Part shown: in pieces, positions 1 through 4,699 of the stretch
Layout: each line of letters begins with the position of its first letter
How positions within the stretch are numbered: position 1 is the first letter of the stretch
Assembly (NCBI GenBank): GCA_947177465.1
Contig: CAMWUP010000130.1
Coordinates: forward strand, 1 to 6,203
Origin: an uncultured Lachnospiraceae bacterium
Lineage (GTDB): Bacteria > Bacillota > Clostridia > Lachnospirales > Lachnospiraceae
Length of the DNA stretch: 6,203 nucleotides
Direction: 5' to 3'
Made by a program: the position numbers and the translations under genes
Notes under the pieces: model-generated
Seen by the model: only the letters and a program-made list of their open reading frames with translations
Told to the model about the DNA's origin: nothing
The model's database searches: none

Positions 1-182
1 TGCTGATTCAAATCTTCAGTTTCTTCTCCGTCCGTGCTTTCTGTCTGCGGCACATACAAGGAAATCTCCTCCGTTCCGCTTTCCTGCTGTTCCCCTGTTC
101 CATTTGTCTGTTCATCGGTCTCTTTTCCACATCCTGCCCAAAGAACACTGACAATAAGAAGCCACCATACTCCTTTTTTCAT
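1..182 (-). CDS. Putative lipoprotein, N-terminal part only (cut by window edge)
   Basis: The first 60 codons of a gene that continues beyond position 1. The peptide opens with two lysines (MKKGVWW), a short hydrophobic stretch, and then LWAGC at residues 14-18, which reads as a lipobox with Cys18 as the lipidated residue. The Trp at -3 is less usual than Leu. After Cys18 the chain is hydrophilic and rich in Glu, Gln, Thr, Ser and Gly, like the flexible tether of a surface lipoprotein. The ATG at 182-180 is preceded by AAAGGA (197-192) at 9 nt spacing, which supports this start. It lies 79 nt downstream of the cysteine-rich secreted protein gene, with a hairpin between them. No good separate promoter is visible, so it may depend on readthrough. 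Function cannot be assigned because the folded domain is outside the window. Confidence 0.72.
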   Translation of the reverse strand, partial: MKKGVWWLLIVSVLWAGCGKETDEQTNGTGEQQESGTEEISLYVPQTESTDGEETEDLNQ

Positions 183-191
183 AAATAATAT

Positions 192-197
192 TCCTTT
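192..197 (-). promoter_or_regulatory. Ribosome binding site of the truncated lipoprotein gene
   Basis: AAAGGA on the minus strand, 9 nt before the ATG at 182. It is the only feature that fixes this start codon in a gene too incomplete for family comparison. Confidence 0.6.
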
Positions 198-214
198 CAC
201 TCTCTGCTATAGTT

Positions 215-255
215 CTGAAACAACAGGGTGAATAACTCACCCCGTTGTTTTTCAG
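215..255 (-). terminator. Long hairpin, likely terminator or attenuating read-through hairpin
   Basis: Inverted repeat with arms at 215-231 and 237-255 and a 5-nt loop. Read on the minus strand, the stem core AACAACGGGGTGA pairs with TCACCCTGTTGTT through one G-U wobble. It extends outward to CTGAA/TTCAG past a two-base bulge. On the plus strand the wobble becomes an A-C mismatch, which favours minus-strand function. It starts 6 nt after the stop codon of the cysteine-rich protein gene. The run of T after the stem core is only TTT, so termination may be incomplete and could allow readthrough into the lipoprotein gene. Confidence 0.7.
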
Positions 256-261
256 TCTATA

Positions 262-597
262 CTAATTTTGGCACAGCCCATACTCATTCGGGCAATATGT
301 GTGTTGTCTTGTGCATGTTCTTGCAGTATTTGATTGTAAGTTCAAGCCGCATGATGTACAGACAATGTTATGAAATTTAACCTCATCTGTTCTTTGACAT
401 ATCGTATATGTGCCATTTGCGGTTACATATACCTCATGTGAACCGGGCGACGCATATCCTGCATGAGAGCCACAAACCACTTTGTACAACTGAGAATTGC
501 AACCCGTTCCATGTGCCGCATTAGCTTCTCCTGCGCCTGCCCAAAACATGCACAGTGCCAGCCCGATACAAACACATTGTTTCATACTTTTCTTCAT
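262..597 (-). CDS. Small secreted cysteine-rich protein of unknown function
   Basis: A 111-residue protein that I do not recognise. Residues 1-27 form a clear Sec signal peptide: lysines at 2, 3 and 6, a hydrophobic core, and AGEANA followed by AHG, giving likely signal peptidase I cleavage after Ala27. The mature chain of about 84 residues has eight cysteines (33, 42, 67, 80, 83, 95, 102, 109) and five histidines (29, 45, 54, 76, 99). C80-x2-C83-G resembles a zinc-ribbon knuckle, and C95-x3-H99-x2-C102 could supply further metal ligands. An even cysteine count in an exported protein equally suits four disulfides. The start is well supported: AAGGAGG lies 7 nt upstream of the ATG. A hairpin follows the stop, and a lipoprotein gene follows that. 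A secreted binding or antimicrobial-like protein is possible, but nothing here proves it. Confidence 0.8.
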   Translation of the reverse strand: MKKSMKQCVCIGLALCMFWAGAGEANAAHGTGCNSQLYKVVCGSHAGYASPGSHEVYVTANGTYTICQRTDEVKFHNIVCTSCGLNLQSNTARTCTRQHTYCPNEYGLCQN

Positions 598-604
598 TTT
601 GCTT

Positions 605-611
605 CCTCCTT
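605..611 (-). promoter_or_regulatory. Strong Shine-Dalgarno for the cysteine-rich protein
   Basis: AAGGAGG on the minus strand, 7 nt before the ATG at 597. This near-perfect match shows that the small, otherwise unrecognised reading frame is really translated and selects Met1 over Met5. Confidence 0.8.
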
Positions 612-765
612 GAATTGTTAAACATTAACAGTTCCATTATCATAAGGATTCACTGCCTGCAAAAGACCTGTAAAACCAATATGACCTCGTATTTTGTCCG
701 GACCGGGATTATCTTTCAGCAAAGAATATTAGAATTTCCAGAAAATATATGTACCCTAAGATTTT

Positions 766-799
766 CAAAACAGCCGGCAAAAGTGACTCTGCCGGCTGT
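766..799 (-). terminator. Intrinsic terminator hairpin inside the 598-1013 intergenic region
   Basis: A perfect 10-bp inverted repeat, ACAGCCGGCA (770-779) and TGCCGGCTGT (790-799), separated by 10 nt. Read on the minus strand it is followed by a short U run (TTTTGAAAAT including the last stem base). On the plus strand no T run follows, so the terminator acts on minus-strand transcripts. It lies about 110 nt after a predicted transcription start near 908 and 170 nt before the cysteine-rich protein gene. It therefore ends either a short non-coding RNA or a prematurely terminated leader. It could also catch readthrough from the dipeptidase gene. Confidence 0.68.
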
Positions 800-908
800 C
801 GTCATAATCAGATATTGCTTCCCCTGCTGTATCTTCCTATCGCCCGCACTTACGAACTAACCCTCTGACCAAATAACTCTTTTCAGAAAATTGTTCTTTC
901 AGTAATAT
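800..908 (-). ncRNA. Candidate short non-coding RNA or attenuated leader
   Basis: The stretch between the predicted start near 908 and the terminator hairpin at 799-766 has no plausible reading frame on the minus strand with a ribosome binding site. It does contain nested complementary segments: GAAC with GUUC enclosing CUGA with UCAG in the first half, AGATA with TATCT near the middle, and TGAC just before the terminator that can pair with GTCA either upstream or inside the terminator loop. These alternatives are what one expects of a regulatory leader, but short complementary words also arise by chance. I tried to match it to common riboswitch cores (TPP, SAM, glycine, cyclic-di-GMP, THF, T-box) and found none. 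The RNA call rests on promoter plus terminator, not on a known family. Confidence 0.35.
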
Positions 909-918
909 ATATTTACTG
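900..918 (-). promoter_or_regulatory. Palindromic operator-like site overlapping a -10 box
   Basis: CAGTAA and TTACTG form perfect 6-bp arms around an alternating AT centre of 7 nt, giving a 19-bp dyad. It covers most of the predicted -10 box at 920-915 and the transcription start. That is the classical position for a repressor that blocks RNA polymerase. No regulator gene lies in the window, and the site does not match an operator I know well. Confidence 0.45.
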
Positions 919-943
919 TAACCTATGTATATCATCCTGTCAA
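915..943 (-). promoter_or_regulatory. Predicted sigma-A-type promoter upstream of the candidate RNA and cysteine-rich gene
   Basis: A perfect -35 box TTGACA (943-938), exactly 17 nt of spacer, and a -10 box TACAGT (920-915, four of six consensus positions). The predicted start is near 908. It points toward the candidate RNA, the 799-766 terminator, and then the cysteine-rich secreted protein at 597. Confidence 0.55.
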
Positions 944-950
944 CCATTTT

Positions 951-1006
951 TCGAGCGAGAGCACGGCGCCTTGGGAACAGCCTGCTCTACGGGCGTCCCT
1001 TGCTGC
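951..1006. repeat. GC-rich segment with two competing inverted repeats, possible dispersed element
   Basis: This GC-rich block stands out between the AT-rich promoter region and the dipeptidase stop codon. GAGCA (959-963) pairs with TGCTC (983-987), extended by GGC with GCC around one bulged base. A second arrangement pairs GGGA (973-976) with TCCC (996-999) and GCC (980-982) with GGC (992-994). The two hairpins share bases 980-982 and cannot form together. There is no T run, so it is not a standard terminator. Its composition and position just upstream of a -35 box suggest a repeated intergenic module, but only one copy is in the window, so repetition is not shown. Confidence 0.3.
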
Positions 1007-1013
1007 AAAATCA

Positions 1014-2066
1014 CTATGCCGTAAGCACTTCCCTGTAAAGCCGCAGCACATTCTCCCCCCAGATTTTATCAAGCTCCCTTTCGGTAAAACCGCTCTCCTT
1101 CAAAGCGTTCCAAAGGTTCTCCATTTTGTCTGCACCGGTAAGCTCCGCATGGGTATCTATGCCGTCAAAATCGCTTCCAAGTCCCAGACACTCTATGCCG
1201 CCCACTTTAACGATATGCTTCGCATGACTTACCACTGCGGCTATGGTGCCGGGATTATACTCCCCGTAAGGCGCCTGCGTCAGAAAATCCGCGCAGAAGT
1301 TTAATCCGGTTACGCCGCCCCTCGCCGCCAGATTGCGAAGCATGTCATCACTCAAATTCCTGACGCATGGACAGACTGCCCGCGCATTGCTGTGACTTGC
1401 CACAAAAGGCTTCTTTGTGAGGGAAAGCACCTGATAAAATCCGGCGTCCGACATATGGGACACATCTATTATCATGCCCAGCTCCTCCATCCTCTGTACA
1501 AAGGCAGTTCCGGTATCCGTCAGACCATTTTCCGTATCCGGTGTATTCAGATACTGCCGCACAAGGCACTCTGCTTCCGTCCGGCTTTTTTCCTTTGCAG
1601 CAAGCCGCGCCTCTCTTCCCTTGTATCTGTTTAAATTAGGCGCTCCCAGACCGTTTGGATAATTCCACATCAGTGTCATCATGCGCACGCCTTGCCCGTA
1701 CAGCTCTTCCAGCTTCGCAAGGCTGCCGCCGCACACGCCGCCCTCCTCAACCGTGAGCATGGCGGACATTCTGCCCGCCGCCCTGTTTTTTTCAATATCA
1801 CTCCATGTAAGTACCGGTGCAATCCACTCGCGATTTGCCTCCAGCTCCTGCGCATAAAGCGCAAAAAGCGCCTGCACCTCCTCCCATGGGTCGGCGCACG
1901 CCTCCATATCCACAAAAAGGGCAAAATTCTGCAGCAGATAGTCTCCCTTCTGCATTTTCAGAATATCCACATGACAGCCGTTTTCCTTAAGCTCTGCCGT
2001 CTTTCCCTCTCGCTTTTCGGCTAAAAGCGCCGATATGGTATCACAGTGCATATCCACTACTTTCAT
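1014..2066 (-). CDS. Membrane-dipeptidase family (peptidase M19) zinc dipeptidase
   Basis: A 350-residue protein of the renal/membrane dipeptidase family, which hydrolyses dipeptides, often including D-amino-acid-containing ones, with a binuclear zinc centre in a TIM barrel. Motifs appear in family order: DMHCDT with His7 and Asp9; VEEGG with Glu108 as the likely bridging carboxylate; DVSH with His204; ASHSNAR with His225; CVRNLSDD with Arg236 for substrate carboxylate binding; and GLGSDFDG with Asp299. All metal and catalytic positions are therefore present and the length is typical. There is no signal peptide or anchor, so it is expected in the cytosol, unlike the GPI-anchored animal enzymes. 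The ATG at 2066 follows AGGAAAGGA with about 8 nt spacing and begins right at the conserved DMHCDT strand. It is separated from the upstream permease gene by a hairpin and has its own -10 box, so it is probably monocistronic. A role in peptide or peptidoglycan-fragment salvage is inferred. Confidence 0.93.
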   Translation of the reverse strand: MKVVDMHCDTISALLAEKREGKTAELKENGCHVDILKMQKGDYLLQNFALFVDMEACADPWEEVQALFALYAQELEANREWIAPVLTWSDIEKNRAAGRMSAMLTVEEGGVCGGSLAKLEELYGQGVRMMTLMWNYPNGLGAPNLNRYKGREARLAAKEKSRTEAECLVRQYLNTPDTENGLTDTGTAFVQRMEELGMIIDVSHMSDAGFYQVLSLTKKPFVASHSNARAVCPCVRNLSDDMLRNLAARGGVTGLNFCADFLTQAPYGEYNPGTIAAVVSHAKHIVKVGGIECLGLGSDFDGIDTHAELTGADKMENLWNALKESGFTERELDKIWGENVLRLYREVLTA

Positions 2067-2084
2067 ACAAAATATCCTTTCCTC

Positions 2085-2099
2085 GCCGCAGATGGCGGC
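2085..2099 (-). promoter_or_regulatory. Small hairpin adjacent to the dipeptidase Shine-Dalgarno
   Basis: GCCGC and GCGGC form a perfect 5-bp GC stem around a 5-nt loop. It ends one base before the AGGAAAGGA ribosome binding site at 2083-2075. In the mRNA it sits in the middle of a predicted leader of about 38 nt. It could stabilise the 5' end or modulate initiation; no ligand-binding structure is evident. Confidence 0.35.
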
Positions 2100-2110
2100 T
2101 TTTCCCTTCT

Positions 2111-2116
2111 ATTATA
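2111..2116 (-). promoter_or_regulatory. -10 box of the dipeptidase promoter
   Basis: A perfect TATAAT with a nearby upstream TG (TGCATATAAT, one base off the extended -10 spacing). No good -35 box stands 16-18 nt upstream; TTGTGC lies 21 nt away. The promoter would thus be weak or activator-assisted. Its position about 45 nt before the ATG is suitable. Confidence 0.5.
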
Positions 2117-2158
2117 TGCAGCACTGTCCTGTTGGTCGCACAATCTAAAAACATAACA

Positions 2159-2186
2159 GGCGGGAAACCCCTTCCGATTTCCCGCC
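2159..2186 (-). terminator. Terminator hairpin after the uracil permease gene
   Basis: A perfect 9-bp stem GGCGGGAAA/TTTCCCGCC with a 10-nt loop, 34 nt past the permease stop codon. On the minus strand it is followed by TGTTATGTTTTTAG, so the U-rich tract begins a few bases away from the stem. It separates the permease from the dipeptidase gene. Confidence 0.65.
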
Positions 2187-2220
2187 CGCTTCAAAAACAT
2201 ACAATCTTCCTTTTATGCCG

Positions 2221-3618
2221 TTATCTTCCGGTTCCGAAATTAACTCCCGTATCATCCGGTTTTTCTTCATCAAACTTATAATCCTTGCCGGGCAGTATCG
2301 CATTCAGCAAAATACCGGTAAGCGCACCTACTGCAAGACCGGAAAGCTTAATCGTTGCATCCGCTATTTGGAACACAATCGCGCCATCCGCATTGTAGAA
2401 CTTGATGCCAATGGACAGCACAAGGATAAGCGCTGCAATAATAACGTTGCGGCTCTTGGTAAAGTCCGTCTGCGTTTCCACAATATTGCGGACGCCGACT
2501 GCAGAAATCATACCATAAAGCACCAGCGAAACGCCGCCACAGGTAGCCGTTGGCATACAGCCGATAATCGCCGCAAACTTAGGTGAAAAGGAAAAGAGAA
2601 TTGCAAAGCATGCCGCAAGCCGGATAACAGCAGGGTCATAAACCTTTGTCAGGGAGAGCACGCCTGTATTCTCGCCGTAGGTTGTATTTGCCGGTGCGCC
2701 GAACAGGGACGCAAGCGCTGTTGCAAGACCATCCCCCAGAAGGGTACGGTGCAGCCCCGGGTCCTTGATATAATTTTTACCCACCGTTGAAGAAATTGCA
2801 GAAATGTCCCCAATATGCTCCACCATGGTAGCAAGCGCAATCGGTATAATCGTAATAACCGACGTAATCAGCAGCCCGCTGTCAACACCTTGTCCAAACA
2901 TATAAAATACCGTGTGATCCCACTTGATGGGATTGCCAATCCATGCTGCCTCGGCAACCTTCGCAAAATCCACTTTACCAAAGCATGCCGCCGCAAGATA
3001 AGAACCTACAACACCAATGATAATCGGCACAATTTTTATCATACCTTTTCCCCAGATATTGCAGATAATCACCAACGCGATTGCAATCAGAGCGATAGGC
3101 CAGTCATCAGCGCAGTTGGTAATCGCAGACTGCGATAAGGTAAGACCAATCGCAATGATAATCGGTCCCGTCACCACAGGCGGGAAAAACTTCATGACCT
3201 TTCCCGTTCCGAATATTTTAATCAGACCGGCAAGCGCCAAATAAACCAAACCGGCGCACGCCACGCCAAAGCAGGCATAAGGAATCATCTCCACATTGGG
3301 AATCGTCGACTCGCCGCCGGCGTCAGCCAGCTTGGGACAGATTGCGAAATAGCCGCCCAGAAATGCAAAAGAGGAGCCTAAAAATGCCGGCACCCTGCCT
3401 TTTGTAAGCAAATGAAACAGCAGGGTTCCAAGACCCGCGAACAATAATGTGGTGGACACGTCCAGTCCTGTCAGCATGGGAACCAGAATCGTAGCCCCGA
3501 ACATGGCAAACATATGCTGGATTCCCAGAACAGCCATTTTGGGCGCCCCCAACTGTCTGGCATCATAAATACCGCTCTCTCCCAGCACTGCCTTTTGCTT
3601 CTTTTTCTCGTTGCTCAT
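2221..3618 (-). CDS. uraA: Uracil permease, NCS2/NAT family (UraA/PyrP type)
   Basis: A 465-residue polytopic inner-membrane protein of the nucleobase-ascorbate transporter family, importing uracil by proton symport. Diagnostic segments: GIQHMFAMFGATILVP (residues 32-47), matching the UraA TM1 signature with Gln34-His35; GSSFAFLGG (81-89); VEHIGD (266-271), with Glu267 at the substrate-binding position of TM8; and NTTYGENTG (311-319), with Glu316 at the TM10 uracil-contacting position. The NTTYGEN form favours uracil over xanthine/urate carriers. Where E. coli UraA has His after AEHVG, this protein has Asp271. The ATG follows AAAGGAGG at about 5 nt spacing. It has its own promoter at 3695-3667 and a terminator downstream. 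The leader of about 42 nt is too short for a PyrR-type attenuator, so pyrimidine control by that route is unlikely. No pyr genes are adjacent. Confidence 0.9.
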   Translation of the reverse strand: MSNEKKKQKAVLGESGIYDARQLGAPKMAVLGIQHMFAMFGATILVPMLTGLDVSTTLLFAGLGTLLFHLLTKGRVPAFLGSSFAFLGGYFAICPKLADAGGESTIPNVEMIPYACFGVACAGLVYLALAGLIKIFGTGKVMKFFPPVVTGPIIIAIGLTLSQSAITNCADDWPIALIAIALVIICNIWGKGMIKIVPIIIGVVGSYLAAACFGKVDFAKVAEAAWIGNPIKWDHTVFYMFGQGVDSGLLITSVITIIPIALATMVEHIGDISAISSTVGKNYIKDPGLHRTLLGDGLATALASLFGAPANTTYGENTGVLSLTKVYDPAVIRLAACFAILFSFSPKFAAIIGCMPTATCGGVSLVLYGMISAVGVRNIVETQTDFTKSRNVIIAALILVLSIGIKFYNADGAIVFQIADATIKLSGLAVGALTGILLNAILPGKDYKFDEEKPDDTGVNFGTGR

Positions 3619-3621
3619 ATA

Positions 3622-3631
3622 CTCCTCCTTT
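3622..3631 (-). promoter_or_regulatory. Shine-Dalgarno of the uracil permease gene
   Basis: AAAGGAGGAG on the minus strand, ending 3 nt before the ATG at 3618, with the AGGAGG core 5 nt away. It supports Met1 as the start. Confidence 0.75.
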
Positions 3632-3666
3632 GAATCATATTAAATTTTTATAAAACCCTATCTAAT

Positions 3667-3695
3667 ATCTTATCCAAGAGAGGAATATACGTCAA
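3667..3695 (-). promoter_or_regulatory. Promoter of the uracil permease gene
   Basis: TTGACG (3695-3690, five of six) and TAAGAT (3672-3667, four of six) separated by exactly 17 nt. The predicted start is near 3660, giving a leader of roughly 42 nt with no evident riboswitch or attenuator hairpin. It lies between the SGNH gene stop (3723) and the permease, indicating independent transcription. Confidence 0.65.
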
Positions 3696-3722
3696 CCAAT
3701 ATTTATCGCTTTTTGCGCTTCC

Positions 3723-4643
3723 TTAGTAAAACTGCACGGCATGTTCCATCAAAAACTGTTTCCAGATGGAGATGTACTTTGCCATCAAGTGAACGCCGTC
3801 AAAGGTATAGCTCTTTTCCAAACCGCCATCCTCATCGCAAATCACAGGATTGACGTCCAAATAAAAAATCTTTTCATTGTCAGCCAGCTTTGCAATTTCC
3901 TCGTTCCGCAAATCAATGCCCTCGTTGTTGATATAATCTCCTTTCGCGGAACGCTCGCTGCTTACACGTATAATCGCCTGCAGATAGATAACGGCATCCG
4001 GCTGCAGCTCCTGCAGCCTTGCAACCACTTCCGTATACTTCTCCATAAAGGTTTCCACGGTGCCGGTTCCCATCTCATTGATACCTATCATCAGATAAAT
4101 CTTTGCAAACTGTCTTTCACTCAATGCCTCTTCAATCGTAATTTTCTGCTTGCTGCCTTCCACAGGCACAATTTCAGCCGTAAACAGCTTGTAGATTGTC
4201 AGACCGGTCGAAGCGTAAAAGGTGGCATTGTCAAGGCCGCCGTATTCTGCCATGCCTACCGTGCGGGAGTCACCGATAAACAATGCATCGTCGAACCAGG
4301 CTTCGTCAACCGTCATGTATTCCCACACCAGCGGCTGCTCCGCTTCATTTTCAACAGCATCTCCGCCCGATACATCCTCCTGCACACTGCCGTCCCCGTC
4401 AGACACATCTCCTATGGCATCTCCTTCGGATACGCTTTCCGCAAAATCATCCCCACCCGACACGTCTTCCTTTCCGGTTTCAGGCTCTATAACAGAGTTC
4501 CCTGTAAAATCCACTGCCTGTCTGTAAGGCTTTAATATGTTCTGCGCCGTCACGGAAAGCGGTTCCCGAAAATAAAACACAATGCCCCCAACAGCCAGTA
4601 TAAAAATAAAATACAGATACTTTATATTTTCTTTCAGTTTCAC
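3723..4643 (-). CDS. Membrane-anchored SGNH/GDSL hydrolase-like protein, probable partner of the MBOAT protein
   Basis: A 306-residue protein with three parts. Residues 7-25 form one hydrophobic N-terminal anchor. Residues 50-105 are an acidic low-complexity linker with four VSxGD repeats. Residues 108-306 are an SGNH-fold domain on the outer face. SGNH blocks are visible: block I FIGDSRTVG with Ser126 as nucleophile; block II STGLT with Gly147; block III MIGINE with Asn189; and block V FDGVHL with Asp282 and His285. The catalytic Ser-Asp-His set is intact. The start is a GTG at 4643 preceded by AAAGGAAG at about 7 nt spacing. It lies 56 nt after the MBOAT stop without a promoter or terminator, so the two are likely cotranscribed. 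MBOAT plus SGNH pairs are known to O-acylate surface polymers (AlgI/AlgJ-AlgX, PatA/PatB, DltB/DltD logic). By analogy this protein would transfer or remove acyl groups outside the membrane; the substrate is unknown. Confidence 0.87.
   Translation of the reverse strand: MKLKENIKYLYFIFILAVGGIVFYFREPLSVTAQNILKPYRQAVDFTGNSVIEPETGKEDVSGGDDFAESVSEGDAIGDVSDGDGSVQEDVSGGDAVENEAEQPLVWEYMTVDEAWFDDALFIGDSRTVGMAEYGGLDNATFYASTGLTIYKLFTAEIVPVEGSKQKITIEEALSERQFAKIYLMIGINEMGTGTVETFMEKYTEVVARLQELQPDAVIYLQAIIRVSSERSAKGDYINNEGIDLRNEEIAKLADNEKIFYLDVNPVICDEDGGLEKSYTFDGVHLMAKYISIWKQFLMEHAVQFY
4359..4463 (-). repeat. VSxGD pentapeptide repeats in the linker of the SGNH protein
   Basis: Four in-frame copies of V-S-x-G-D occur at residues 61-65 (VSGGD), 71-75 (VSEGD), 80-84 (VSDGD) and 91-95 (VSGGD), spaced 9-11 residues apart. 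They sit between the transmembrane anchor and the catalytic domain, as an acidic flexible or calcium-attracting spacer crossing the cell wall. The codons vary among copies, so this is an older protein-level repeat and not a recent DNA duplication. Confidence 0.75.
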
Positions 4644-4650
4644 ACGATAA

Positions 4651-4658
4651 CTTCCTTT
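4651..4658 (-). promoter_or_regulatory. Shine-Dalgarno that selects the GTG start of the SGNH protein
   Basis: AAAGGAAG on the minus strand, 7 nt before GTG at 4643. No in-frame ATG is near, and an overlapping GTG two bases upstream is followed immediately by TGA, so GTG at 4643 is the start. Confidence 0.65.
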
Positions 4659-4699
4659 TTATAAACAATCAATCCGAAGCACATACGCACAGCTACATA

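Noticed and set aside
636..662. Possible promoter TTGCAG with GATAAT or TATGAT just upstream of the cysteine-rich gene
   Set aside because: Spacing is 15 nt or less and the -35 match is weak, so it is clearly poorer than the 943-915 promoter. It cannot be excluded as a secondary promoter.
555..860. Plus-strand open frame of 101 codons across the intergenic region
   Set aside because: It begins inside the signal-peptide region of the minus-strand gene, has no ribosome binding site, encodes a composition unlike a real protein, and crosses the terminator hairpin.
951..1006. Minus-strand peptide frames through the GC-rich block after the dipeptidase stop
   Set aside because: Both open frames lack a start codon with a ribosome binding site and are short. 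The structure is better explained at the nucleotide level.
1348..1924. Alternative-frame open frames inside the dipeptidase gene on both strands
   Set aside because: They overlap an intact M19 enzyme with all catalytic residues, and their products are low-quality Arg/Cys-rich shadows.
2215..2586. Plus-strand open frame opposite the permease C-terminal region
   Set aside because: It is antisense to a conserved membrane protein, its product is rich in Arg, Asn and His without domain features, and it has no start signal.
3696..3722. Possible terminator after the SGNH gene
   Set aside because: Only a GCGC-A5-GCG arrangement is present, too short a stem with no T tract. Transcription may run on into the permease region.
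3741..4535. Long plus-strand open frame (264 codons) opposite the SGNH gene
   Set aside because: It is the antisense of a well-supported gene with intact catalytic motifs. The translated sequence has no recognisable domain and no ribosome binding site.
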